From assembly GCF_016458235.1 (NCBI RefSeq), contig NZ_JAEMHK010000001.1, forward strand, positions 372,001-436,000: 64,000 nt of DNA. The letters are read 5' to 3'. A program made the translations under genes and the position numbers. This DNA comes from Geomonas propionica (GTDB lineage Bacteria; Desulfobacterota; Desulfuromonadia; Geobacterales; Geobacteraceae). Numbering within the stretch: position 1 is the stretch's first letter; every line of letters begins with the position of its first letter. Below, piece after piece: positions 55,703-63,609 of this stretch. The notes under the pieces are model-generated. The model did no database searches. It saw only the letters and a list, made by a program, of their open reading frames with translations, and had not been told where the DNA came from.

Positions 55703-55730
55703 TTGACAAAGCAGGCGTAACGCATACATT
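55703..55730 (+). promoter_or_regulatory. Sigma70 promoter of the AsmA-like gene, within an inverted repeat
   Basis: TTGACA (55703-55708) and TACATT (55725-55730) are 16 bp apart. CGCCTGC (55691-55697) and GCAGGCG (55711-55717) form an inverted repeat that brackets the -35 box, so a repressor or activator site is possible. Confidence 0.5.
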
Positions 55731-55786
55731 TATTAGCGTGTTTTCATCAAGGCTAAAGCCCTCTGCCGTAACCCGTGGAGATTCTT

Positions 55787-57412
55787 ATGGTTGAACGGAA
55801 CGAACCGGCGCTGCGTGGCACCGACCGCGGAGTCGCGGTCCCCAAGGTGCTGCTCTGGATCGTGGGGATAATCGTCTCCCTGGTGCTGATCGTCTTCATC
55901 GCCAGCTTCTTCATCGACGAACCGCTGCGGCGCACCACGGAACGGAGGATGAACCAGAGCCTTAAGGGGTACAAGGTACGGCTCCCCAAGCTGCACTTCA
56001 GCCTGATCGGCCTCTCCATCACCTTGAAAGGACTCAGTATTTCTCAGGAGGCCCATCCCCAGCCGCCGGTGGCGGAGTTCCCCTACCTGAGGGCCAGCGT
56101 GCAGTGGCGCGAGATCCTGTCCGGAAAACTGGTCGGCGACATGAGGGTGGATGGCCCCAAGGTCCACGTCAACCTGCTGCAACTGAAAGCCGAAGCGGCC
56201 AGCAAGGTCCCCATGAAGCAAAAGGGGTGGCAACAGGCCTTCGAGGCTATTTATCCTCTCAAGATCAACCTTTTGAAGATCACCGACGGCAGTCTCACCT
56301 ATATCGACCAGGATCCGAAGCGGCCGTTGAAACTCTCCAACCTGAACCTGTCCGCCGACAACATCCGCAATATACATCTGCCCGACAAGGTGTACCCATC
56401 GAACTTCCACCTGGAAACGGACATCTTCGGCAGCGGGCACGGCACCGTCGAGGGTAGGGCCAACTTCCTGGCGGAGCCGAACCCCGCGGTGAAAGCGGCC
56501 ATCGAGCTGGCCAAGATCCCTCTCGCCTACTTCGCCCCGATGGCAACCCGCTCCAACGTCAGGATCGAAGGGGGCACCCTGACTGCGAGCGGCAACGTGG
56601 AGTACGGCCGCAAGGTGCAGACGGTCCGGCTCAAGAAACTCGCCATCCACGGAGTGAAGCTCGACTACATCCATACCCCCGAGACCGCCCGCGCCGAATC
56701 CAGAAGGGCCCAGAAGGTGAAGAAGGCGGCCAAGGAGGTCAGCAACAAGCCGGACCTAATCCTCACCATCGATCATTTCAGCCTGACCGAGTCAAACGTC
56801 GGGTTCATCAACGAGTACGGGGGCAAAAAAGTCCGCCTGTTCCTGTCCGATGCGAACCTCGACCTGGACAATTTCTCGAACCAGTTCTCTAAAGGGCCCG
56901 CCACGGCGCGACTGTCGGGCAAGTTCATGGGGAGCGGCGTTACCGAAGCGAAGGCGACCTTCCGCCCCGAGGACAAGGGCCCCGACCTCGACCTCTACCT
57001 CAAAATCGACAACACCCAACTGGTCTCACTGAACGACCTCTTGCGCAGCTACGGCCACTTTGACGTCACCGCCGGCACCTTCTCGCTGGTGACGGAGTTG
57101 CACGTGAAAAACAACATGGTGAACGGCTACATCAAGCCCTTCTTTAAGGACATGAAAGTCTACGATCGGCGCCAGGACAGGAACAAAGGCTTCTTCCACA
57201 AGGTTTACGAGATGCTGGTCGGGGGGGTAGCCAAGCTGTTGGAGAACAAGCGCCATGACCAGGTGGCCACCAAGGCGGACATCTCCGGCCCGCTGCAAAG
57301 CCCCAAGACCAGCACCTGGCAGGTCATCGTGGAACTGATACGCAACGCCTTCATCAAGGCCATCCTGCCCACCTTCGAGAGGAACGTGGATGCGCTGGGC
57401 AAACACAAGTGA
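55787..57412 (+). CDS. AsmA-like/DUF748 envelope protein
   Basis: 541 residues from the ATG at 55787; a GTG 12 bp earlier is the alternative. One N-terminal membrane anchor (about 20-45, VLLWIVGIIVSLVLIVFIASFFI) is followed by a long beta-rich periplasmic region with DUF748 features (LPKLHFSLIGLSITLKGLSI; GKLVGDMRVDGPKVHVNL). The AsmA-like superfamily includes bridge-like proteins that move phospholipids to the outer membrane. The C-terminus has an amphipathic stretch (VIVELIRNAFIKAILPTF). First of a run of small stress-type genes. Confidence 0.82.
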   Translation: MVERNEPALRGTDRGVAVPKVLLWIVGIIVSLVLIVFIASFFIDEPLRRTTERRMNQSLKGYKVRLPKLHFSLIGLSITLKGLSISQEAHPQPPVAEFPYLRASVQWREILSGKLVGDMRVDGPKVHVNLLQLKAEAASKVPMKQKGWQQAFEAIYPLKINLLKITDGSLTYIDQDPKRPLKLSNLNLSADNIRNIHLPDKVYPSNFHLETDIFGSGHGTVEGRANFLAEPNPAVKAAIELAKIPLAYFAPMATRSNVRIEGGTLTASGNVEYGRKVQTVRLKKLAIHGVKLDYIHTPETARAESRRAQKVKKAAKEVSNKPDLILTIDHFSLTESNVGFINEYGGKKVRLFLSDANLDLDNFSNQFSKGPATARLSGKFMGSGVTEAKATFRPEDKGPDLDLYLKIDNTQLVSLNDLLRSYGHFDVTAGTFSLVTELHVKNNMVNGYIKPFFKDMKVYDRRQDRNKGFFHKVYEMLVGGVAKLLENKRHDQVATKADISGPLQSPKTSTWQVIVELIRNAFIKAILPTFERNVDALGKHK

Positions 57413-57451
57413 TGCAACCACAGCGGATTTTCAGGTGAAAAGGAGGAAGCC

Positions 57452-57604
57452 ATGAGACTGATTTTGTTGGTAATCGTGATCTTGCTGCTCGTCGGTTCGC
57501 TGCCCACCTGGCCTTACAGCGCGGGGTGGGGGTACTACCCAAGCGGCGGCTTGGGCCTGGTCCTGTTGATCCTGCTGATCCTGGTGCTCTTGGGACGGAT
57601 CTAG
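57452..57604 (+). CDS. DUF3309-type 50-residue membrane protein
   Basis: A short gene with AAGGAGG six bases before the ATG at 57452. The product starts MRLILLVIVILLLVGSLPTW, has a Gly/Tyr/Ser turn (YSAGWGYYPSGG) and a second hydrophobic helix (LGLVLLILLILVLLG). This two-helix hairpin with a central WPYS-GWGYYPSGGLG motif matches the DUF3309 family, small membrane proteins of unknown function often near stress genes. 39 bp after the AsmA-like gene, 20 bp before the next. Confidence 0.85.
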   Translation: MRLILLVIVILLLVGSLPTWPYSAGWGYYPSGGLGLVLLILLILVLLGRI

Positions 57605-57624
57605 GGCGGAGGAGGAAAACAGAA

Positions 57625-57810
57625 ATGGCCAAGTACGGAAAGAAGGCGCAGGAAACGGTGCACGAGGTGATGGACAAGTTCAAAAAGGGTGAACTGAAAA
57701 GTGGGGGCAGCGGCAAAAAGGTGACCGACCGCAAGCAGGCGGTGGCCATCGGACTTTCGGAGGCGCGCGAGAAGGGAGCCAAGGTGCCTGAGCCTCCGAA
57801 GAAGAAGTAA
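57625..57810 (+). CDS. DUF6496-type small basic protein
   Basis: 61 residues from the ATG at 57625 after GGAGGAGG. MAKYGKKAQETVHEVMDKFKKG, then SGKKVTDRKQAVAIGLSEAREKGAKVP match a family of small Lys-rich proteins annotated DUF6496 and common in soil and freshwater bacteria. Function unknown; the composition suggests nucleic-acid contact. Same unit as the DUF3309 gene. Confidence 0.85.
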   Translation: MAKYGKKAQETVHEVMDKFKKGELKSGGSGKKVTDRKQAVAIGLSEAREKGAKVPEPPKKK

Positions 57811-57854
57811 GACGGGCACCGTAATCCGGCAACACCAGAAAAGGAGGCCTAACC

Positions 57855-58418
57855 ATGGCAAAAAACACGGCAGTTTTCGGCATCTACCGCAGCCGCGACA
57901 GCGTTGAACAGGCAGTCGATTCGCTGCGCGCGGCGGACTTCCGCAACACCGATATCTCGGTCCTGTTCTCCGAGAACGTCGGCACCAAGGACTTCGCCCA
58001 CGAGAAACACACCAAGGTTCCGGAAGGGTCGACGGCGGGCGCGGGTACCGGTGCGGTGATCGGCGGCGCGCTCGGCTGGCTCTCCGGCATCGGCGCCCTG
58101 GCCATCCCGGGGGTCGGTCCCTTCATCGCTGCTGGCCCGATCGTCGCGGCGCTGGCAGGGCTTGGCGCAGGCGGGGTGATCGGCGGCATCGCCGGGGCGC
58201 TCATCGGCATGGGGATTCCCGAGTACGAGGCGAAGCGCTATGAGGGACGCGTGAAAGAAGGGGGTATCCTCCTTTCGGTGCACTGCGACAACGCGGACTG
58301 GAAAAAGCGCGCCATCGAGATCTTGAAACAGACCGGTGCGACCGACATCGGGTCGGAGGGCGAGTCCAAGGCGGACTTCGCCAGCTCCGATAAGCCCAAG
58401 CCGAGGGGCATGGCGTAG
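57855..58418 (+). CDS. YflT-like general-stress-type protein with glycine-zipper region
   Basis: 187 residues. The N-terminus (VFGIYRSRDSVEQAVDSLRAADFRNTDISVLF) resembles the YflT/general stress protein 17M domain. The middle (about 60-125) is a hydrophobic Gly/Ala-rich pair of helices (GAVIGGALGWLSG; AGLGAGGVIGGIAGALIGMG) of the glycine-zipper type, probably membrane-associated. The C-terminal part (EGGILLSVHCDNADWKKRAIEILKQTGA) forms a second alpha-beta segment. Good ribosome site (AAAGGAGG). Likely envelope stress role, by family only. Confidence 0.8.
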   Translation: MAKNTAVFGIYRSRDSVEQAVDSLRAADFRNTDISVLFSENVGTKDFAHEKHTKVPEGSTAGAGTGAVIGGALGWLSGIGALAIPGVGPFIAAGPIVAALAGLGAGGVIGGIAGALIGMGIPEYEAKRYEGRVKEGGILLSVHCDNADWKKRAIEILKQTGATDIGSEGESKADFASSDKPKPRGMA

Positions 58419-58449
58419 GAGCGGTACCAAAACCAGGTAGTTGCAACGC

Positions 58450-58476
58450 GGGGGCGAACGAAAGTTCGCCCCTACA
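58450..58476. repeat. Palindromic GGGCGAA repeat, copy 3
   Basis: GGGGCGAACGAAAGTTCGCCCCTACA. The centre differs from copies 1 and 2 but arms and the CTACA flank are the same. Confidence 0.72.
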
Positions 58477-58519
58477 TGTATCGGCGCAAGGTGACGTGGC
58501 GCCCAAAAGGAGAAACCAG

Positions 58520-59032
58520 ATGCCTACCACCCAGAAGTCGAGCGAGTCACACAGCCGGGCGGAGATGACCATCTTCGACGTGCTGAAACAGGACCACGAA
58601 AAGGCACGCTACCTTTTCGACAAAGCGCAAAAGGCCGGCAAGAAGGACATTGCTTCGCTGCAGAAGCTGTTCTCCCAGTTGGAGGAAGAACTCGAACTGC
58701 ACATGGAAGGGGAGGAACGCTTCTTCTACAGCGTACTTGAGCAGAAGGAGGAGTTGCGCGACAAGGTGCTGCAGGCGTTCGAGGAGCACCAGGTGGCCAA
58801 GACCATGCTGGGAACCTTCCAGGGGCTGGCGATGGATGACGAACGCTGGATGGCCAAACTGCAGGTCCTCGCGGAGATCGTGGAGCACCACATGCAGGAG
58901 GAGGAGAAAGAGGTGTTCAAGCTGGCCAAGAAAGCCCTGGGCAAGGAGCAGCAGCACGAAATCGCCCTCGCCTTCCAAAGAAGCAAGCGGGAAGGGCGCA
59001 AACCGTCCCGCGGAGCTCCGGTCGAGGGTTAG
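58520..59032 (+). CDS. Hemerythrin (HHE domain) protein
   Basis: 170 residues from the ATG at 58520 after AAAGGAG. Helical HHE domain with metal ligands KQDHEKA, LELHMEGEERFFY, FEEHQVAK and VEHHMQEEEKEVF, the arrangement of di-iron hemerythrin-like proteins. Such proteins bind oxygen, nitric oxide or peroxide, or act in iron homeostasis. The C-terminus is a basic tail (SKREGRKPSRGAP). Last of the stress-type run; a terminator follows. Confidence 0.88.
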   Translation: MPTTQKSSESHSRAEMTIFDVLKQDHEKARYLFDKAQKAGKKDIASLQKLFSQLEEELELHMEGEERFFYSVLEQKEELRDKVLQAFEEHQVAKTMLGTFQGLAMDDERWMAKLQVLAEIVEHHMQEEEKEVFKLAKKALGKEQQHEIALAFQRSKREGRKPSRGAPVEG

Positions 59033-59452
59033 ATAGGACGCTTTTCACTGGCAACGACGACGCCGCCCAGTTTGCACTCACTGGCGCGGCGTCTTTTTTC
59101 CTCTCGTTACGAAAAATCCTACTTGTGTATAGATTAATGTATGATATAAAATGATCCGCAGCTCAGAGGGTGGTTCAGTTTCTCTCACAGCCTGAAGCGA
59201 CTGCTCTCAATGGCCAAGTTCTTTAAGCCCAATGAGTGGGAATAATCAGCTAAATGACGGGATTTAACAGAAGAGCGTGGTGGTCAAGTTGGCAGTGTCA
59301 GGAACCGCTGAGGGCCATGGTGGACCGGAGTAGAGATAAAAGCTATAGCAAAAAATTATAAATTGTGTTTAATTATACTTAAGCTGTAACCGTTGAATGG
59401 CTGCCTTGTTTTGACAGTAAATCGACCCTGAACCGCAGTAGTGGGAGGCGCT
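59033..59452. other. 420-bp intergenic region with possible leader or small RNA
   Basis: Contains the terminator below, then AT-rich sequence with a promoter-like pair TTGTGT (59123-59128) and TATAAA (59145-59150), 16 bp apart. A transcript from it would run about 290 nt before the response regulator start. A second AT-rich patch lies at 59345-59385. No known riboswitch fold, including the c-di-GMP types, was recognised. Confidence 0.45.
59059..59099 (+). terminator. Terminator after the hemerythrin gene
   Basis: GACGCCGCCCAG pairs with CTGGCGCGGCGTC (one bulge), followed by six T residues. Confidence 0.82.
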
Positions 59453-59830
59453 ATGCAAGAAGCTGAGATTTTGTTGGTTGAAGATAACAGCAATTGCGAA
59501 GAACTCGCCTTGCGGGCCTTGAAGAAAGCGGGCTACGACAAGGTGGCGGTTGCGCGCGACGGGGCTGAAGCCTTGGGGATGCTGCTGGGAGAGGGGAACC
59601 CCGAGCACCAGGAACCCAACTTCGTACTGCTGGACATGAAGCTGCCCAAGATCGACGGGGTCGGGGTGCTGCAGCGGCTGCGCAGCGACGATCGCACCAA
59701 GGCGCTCAAGGTGTTCGCGCTCTCCTCGTCGGAGGATCCCAAGGACCTGGAACTGTGCAGGAGCCTGGGGGTGCTGGCCGTTTTGCCCAAGCCGCTCAAC
59801 CCGGAACTGCTGAAGCGGTGGTTGCACTGA
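59453..59830 (+). CDS. Single-domain response regulator (Rcp1-like)
   Basis: 125 residues from the ATG at 59453, with GGGAGG just upstream; a GTG 12 bp earlier is less likely. A receiver domain only: LLVEDN at the N-terminus, phospho-Asp in VLLDMKLPKIDG, and the conserved Lys in LPKPLNP. The insertion around EGNPEHQEPN is typical of the Rcp1/phytochrome-associated receiver group. Partner kinase not in the window. Similar in type to 63118. Confidence 0.92.
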   Translation: MQEAEILLVEDNSNCEELALRALKKAGYDKVAVARDGAEALGMLLGEGNPEHQEPNFVLLDMKLPKIDGVGVLQRLRSDDRTKALKVFALSSSEDPKDLELCRSLGVLAVLPKPLNPELLKRWLH

Positions 59831-59850
59831 AACTACACCCGCCGGCGGTG

Positions 59851-60702
59851 TTATTCGGCTGAAATAGGGACGGCCAGCGCGTCCTCGATGACGATCTCGA
59901 GTTCCGCCAGGGCGGTCTCCTTGAGGCCCAGTACCTGTGCTTCCCCCAACGCGAACAGCACGACCGACGGGTCGCGGTTCATGCCGATGCCCAGCTTGCG
60001 GCAGGCCAGGTTCGCCAGACGCACCATGGCCAAGAGCACGTTGCCCTGGTCCCAGCGCTCCTGCTGGTGTCCGGCCACGATATCACAGTAGATCTGCGGC
60101 ATCTGCCACTGCACCATGAGCTGGTATCCCTGCTCCACGTGCAGCGTCGACAGCACCTCCCTCAACACAGCCTGGCTGGTCACCCCGTTGAAATGCTGCT
60201 CGCGGCACACCTCCTCCATGCACTTCAGGAGGAACAGTTTGCCCAGGTCGTGCAGCAGCCCCCCCAGGAACGCCTCCTGCGCCTGAGCGGCGAACCCCAC
60301 CTTTTGCGCCAGCCATTTGCTCCCCACCGCGCAGCAGAAAGAATGCTTCCAGAGCGTCTGCATGATGGCGTTGTACCGCGTGTCGTTGGAACGGTACAGG
60401 TCCTGCTGCGTGGTCACCATGGCGAGGTTCGCCACCTCGCTGGCGCCCAGCCGGATAATTGCCTCGCGGATCGTGCTCACCTTGGTGAGGCCGGCGTAGA
60501 AGGCGGAGTTGGCCGCCCTGAGAACACCGGTGGCGATGCCGGGGTCGGCGTTCAACAGCTGGTGCACCTCCTTTATGTCGAAATCCGGGCGGGCCAGCGC
60601 CTGCTGCAGCCTGATGGCCACCGCGTGGAATACCGGGATGCTGAGGCTTCCCTCGGAGAGCCGCGCCTTGATCACCTCTACGATAGAGGTCTGCTGGTTC
60701 AT
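59851..60702 (-). CDS. HDOD-domain signalling protein, second copy
   Basis: 283 residues from the ATG at 60702; an ATG 27 bp upstream is possible. N-terminal HDOD fold (LSIPVFHAVAIRLQQALARPDFDIKEVHQLL), then LGGLLHDLGKLFLL and a GHQQE motif. Lies 40 bp after the GspE/PilB-like gene on the same strand, so probably in one operon; other HDOD proteins act in type IV pilus or chemotaxis pathways. Confidence 0.9.
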   Translation of the reverse strand: MNQQTSIVEVIKARLSEGSLSIPVFHAVAIRLQQALARPDFDIKEVHQLLNADPGIATGVLRAANSAFYAGLTKVSTIREAIIRLGASEVANLAMVTTQQDLYRSNDTRYNAIMQTLWKHSFCCAVGSKWLAQKVGFAAQAQEAFLGGLLHDLGKLFLLKCMEEVCREQHFNGVTSQAVLREVLSTLHVEQGYQLMVQWQMPQIYCDIVAGHQQERWDQGNVLLAMVRLANLACRKLGIGMNRDPSVVLFALGEAQVLGLKETALAELEIVIEDALAVPISAE

Positions 60703-60742
60703 GTCGGCTGCTCTCCTTGCTGTGTGCATCTACGGTCCCCCC

Positions 60743-62635
60743 TCAGTAGCCGAGGACGCGGCGCAGTTCCATGAGCGGCCTGGGCGCGCCGATGCGGGGG
60801 AGGTCGCGCAGCACCTCCTGGACCGAGATGAGACCGTTGGCAGCCTTCACCAGCCCGTCCTCGAACAGGGTGACCAGCCCCGAGGTCTCCATACTCAGCC
60901 TGCGGATCTCGGCGGAAGACCTGTTCTGCATGATCGCCTCCTTCACCGGCTCGTTCAGGATCAGCAGCTCGAACACCGCGCTTCTCCCCTTGAACCCGGT
61001 GAAGCGGCAGTTGGTGCAGCCCCGCCCGGCCCGGAAGTTGGCTCCGGCCAGGTCCTTGGCCGACATCCCCATGCGGCCGTACTCCGCGGGGGCGGGGATA
61101 TACGGCTCAGCGCAGTCGTTGCAGACCAGGCGCAAAAGGCGCTGCGCCACTACGCAGACCACGGTGGAGGAGATCAGGAACGACTCGATCTGCATGTTCA
61201 TCAGGCGCAAAAGGCCGCCGATGCTGTCTTCGGTATGAAAGGTAGTGAGCACCTTGTGGCCGGTCAACGCGGCCTGTATGGCGGTTTCGGCGGAAAAGTT
61301 GTCGCGGATCTCGCCCAGGACGATCACGTCCGGGTCCTGACGTACCATGTGGCGCAAGGTCTCGTCGAAGGTCACCCCGATCTTCTGGTTGATGGAGCAC
61401 TGGGCCACCCCCTCGATGACGTACTCCACCGGGTCTTCCGCGGTGATGATGCTGGTGTTGATGTTGTTCAGGTGGCTGACACAGCCGTAGAGGGTCGAGG
61501 TCTTGCCGCTGCCGGTAGGGCCGGTGATGATCATGACCCCCGACGGGGTTTCCAGCGCGTCTTCCACGAACTGCTTGAGCATGCGTGGTGCCATGCCGAT
61601 CTGTGACACCTCGAGGATCGCCTCTTTCTTGTTCAAGAGGCGCAGCACGATCTTCTCGCCGAAGATGGTGATGTAGAAGGAGACGCGCATGTCCAGGTTG
61701 AAACCGTGCAGCCGGCTCTCGTAGATGATGCGCCCGTCCTGGTGGCGCCTCTTTTCGGCGATGTCAGCCTGGGCCATGACCTTGATGCGCGATGAGAGCT
61801 GCGGCGCCAGGTCGAGCGGCAGTTCCATGTGCGGCATCATGACGCCGTCGTGGCGCAGCCGAATGCGCAGCCGGTCCCTGAGCGGCTCGATGTGGATGTC
61901 GCTGGCCCCCATGGTCATGGCGTCGTCGAAGAGCTTGTTGATCATGCCGACCACGGTGTTTTCGTCCGGCACCGCGCCATCGTCGCCGACCGTCTTTTGG
62001 GCCGCGGTGATGGCGGAGAGGATGGCGGTACGGGTGGCGATGGCGGGCTTCACGTTCCTGCCGAAGATCTTCTCTGCGGAGAGGCGCGAATACTTCTCCA
62101 GGGGATTGGCGAAGGCGACCAGCGTCGTGCCCTCGTCGTCGACGGCGTAGGGGACGAACAGTTCGTCCCGGAACACCTCGAAGGGGGCTTTCGCGAAGAG
62201 CTTGCGGTCCAGTTTGCGGAATTCCAACTCCGCCACGGGGAAGCCGAGCTGGAAGGAAAGCACTTCGGTCAGCCTGCGCTCCTCGATGAAACCCTTCTCG
62301 ACGATGATGTCGCCGAGCATCTTGCGCGGAGTGCCACCCTCCTTCTGCAGGTTGAGCGCAGTGAGGAGCTCGCTCTGCTTCAGGTAGCCGAGTTCGACCA
62401 GCAGGTCGCCGATCCGGATGGAAAGGCTGTTCTCGCGCAGGGTGCGCACCACGTCCTCGCGCTTGATGTATTCCAGTTCCTGGAGCACGTCAATCAGCGT
62501 CTTGGTGGATTGCAGTTTCCCGTGCACGCGCTGGGCGTAAAGCAGCTGCTGGTTGGTGATTACGCCGGCGACTAGGAGTTCCACGATCGGGCCTGCGCCT
62601 TGTGGCGCCACGGTGTCCTTGTGATGTTTTTTCAT
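60743..62635 (-). CDS. GspE/PilB/MshE-family secretion ATPase
   Basis: 630 residues from the ATG at 62635, behind GGAAGAG. Two MshEN motifs (RIGDLLVELGYLKQSELLTA; MLGDIIVEKGFIEERRLTEV) come first, then the N2 domain and the ATPase core: Walker A GPTGSGKT at 372-379, the Asp box (ITAEDPVEYVIEG), Walker B (VIVLGEIRD), His box (TTFHTEDS) and the zinc Cys motif (CNDC...CTNC). It powers a type II secretion or type IV pilus machine; no pilin, secretin or inner-membrane platform gene is adjacent, so its machine is elsewhere. Downstream HDOD gene likely co-transcribed. Confidence 0.94.
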   Translation of the reverse strand: MKKHHKDTVAPQGAGPIVELLVAGVITNQQLLYAQRVHGKLQSTKTLIDVLQELEYIKREDVVRTLRENSLSIRIGDLLVELGYLKQSELLTALNLQKEGGTPRKMLGDIIVEKGFIEERRLTEVLSFQLGFPVAELEFRKLDRKLFAKAPFEVFRDELFVPYAVDDEGTTLVAFANPLEKYSRLSAEKIFGRNVKPAIATRTAILSAITAAQKTVGDDGAVPDENTVVGMINKLFDDAMTMGASDIHIEPLRDRLRIRLRHDGVMMPHMELPLDLAPQLSSRIKVMAQADIAEKRRHQDGRIIYESRLHGFNLDMRVSFYITIFGEKIVLRLLNKKEAILEVSQIGMAPRMLKQFVEDALETPSGVMIITGPTGSGKTSTLYGCVSHLNNINTSIITAEDPVEYVIEGVAQCSINQKIGVTFDETLRHMVRQDPDVIVLGEIRDNFSAETAIQAALTGHKVLTTFHTEDSIGGLLRLMNMQIESFLISSTVVCVVAQRLLRLVCNDCAEPYIPAPAEYGRMGMSAKDLAGANFRAGRGCTNCRFTGFKGRSAVFELLILNEPVKEAIMQNRSSAEIRRLSMETSGLVTLFEDGLVKAANGLISVQEVLRDLPRIGAPRPLMELRRVLGY

Positions 62636-62692
62636 GACTCTTCCGCTGTGACTGCCTGATCTGGAGTGTGTGCCGCACCAAAAATACAAAAA

Positions 62693-62718
62693 GGTCCCCG
62701 CAAGCAGCAGCGGGGACC
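62693..62718 (-). terminator. Terminator of tatA
   Basis: GGTCCCCGC and GCGGGGACC form a 9-bp stem. On the minus strand a run of five T residues follows, about 36 bp after the tatA stop. Confidence 0.82.
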
Positions 62719-62753
62719 TCGGAAAGACGGACTCAAAAACTAATTAGCTGGAG

Positions 62754-62945
62754 CTAGCTCCCTTTTTTATCGTCATCGGGGCGGCTGGCTTTAATCTCAA
62801 TTTCATCCTTGCCGCTGGAAGCCTTCTTGAAGTTCCTGATGCTTTTGCCGAGCGCGCCGCCGATCTCCGGGAGCCGGCCGGCACCGAACACCACGAGCAC
62901 GATCACCAGGATTATAATGAGCTCCGGCATTCCGAATCCAAACAT
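62754..62945 (-). CDS. tatA: Sec-independent translocase TatA
   Basis: 63 residues from the ATG at 62945 after GGGAGGTCAC. One N-terminal membrane helix ([27 protein letters not shown]) with the FGxxRLPE hinge, then an amphipathic helix ([12 protein letters not shown]) and an acidic/basic tail. Pore-forming subunit of the twin-arginine pathway. tatB and tatC are not adjacent. Confidence 0.95.
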   Translation of the reverse strand: MFGFGMPELIIILVIVLVVFGAGRLPEIGGALGKSIRNFKKASSGKDEIEIKASRPDDDKKGS

Positions 62946-63117
62946 GTGACCTCCCTTGTTAGTCGCGTAAGATGCTGCAGTATCGCACAGGGGGCTCGGA
63001 AAAATCAACAGTTCGATTAATGGTATGGTAAGAGCAAGATTATTAAAAAATTATTGTAAAAATGTTGGAAGTTTGTTAAAACCTTGCTGCCCCTATCTCT
63101 CTAGAAGGAGGACTCAG

Positions 63118-63564
63118 ATGAACAAGATGATCCTGCTGGTCGAGGACAATCCTGATGACGAGGCTCTGACCCTTAGGGCGATACGCAAGCACATGCCGTA
63201 CGGCATCGTGGTGGCGCGCGACGGCGCCGAGGCGCTTGATCACCTGTTCGGCGCCGGGCGCAGCGGCGGCGAGCCGACGCCGACTCCTCTTTTGGTGCTG
63301 CTCGATCTGAAGCTCCCCAAGGTGAACGGGCTGGAGGTGCTGCGCCGCATGAGGGAGGAGGCGAAAACCCGTTCCATCCCCGTGATTGTGTTCACCTCGT
63401 CCACCGAGGAGCAGGACATCCTGGACAGCTACCGCCTGGGCGCCAACAGCTACATCCGCAAGCCCGTGGACTACGGCCAGTTCTGCGAAAACATGAAGCA
63501 GGTGATGACCTACTGGCTGAGCGTGAACCAGCTTCCCCCACATCGCACCTGCGCCGCGGCCTGA
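63118..63564 (+). CDS. Single-domain response regulator (Rcp1-like)
   Basis: 148 residues from the ATG at 63118, with AAGGAGG upstream. Receiver domain: LLVEDNPDDEALTLRAI, phospho-Asp in VLLDLKLPKVNG, Thr in VFTSST, Lys in YIRKPVDYGQF. This is the Rcp1 type, usually partnered by phytochrome-like or multi-sensor kinases. Divergent from tatA. Confidence 0.94.
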   Translation: MNKMILLVEDNPDDEALTLRAIRKHMPYGIVVARDGAEALDHLFGAGRSGGEPTPTPLLVLLDLKLPKVNGLEVLRRMREEAKTRSIPVIVFTSSTEEQDILDSYRLGANSYIRKPVDYGQFCENMKQVMTYWLSVNQLPPHRTCAAA

Positions 63565-63609
63565 TACCCCTGTTGCCAAGGCGCACCTCATCCTGTTAAT
63601 ATCCAGCGC

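Noticed and set aside
59151..59195. 14-codon frame (MIRSSEGGS...) as a leader peptide
   Set aside because: It starts at the predicted transcription start without a ribosome site and shows no regulatory codon run.
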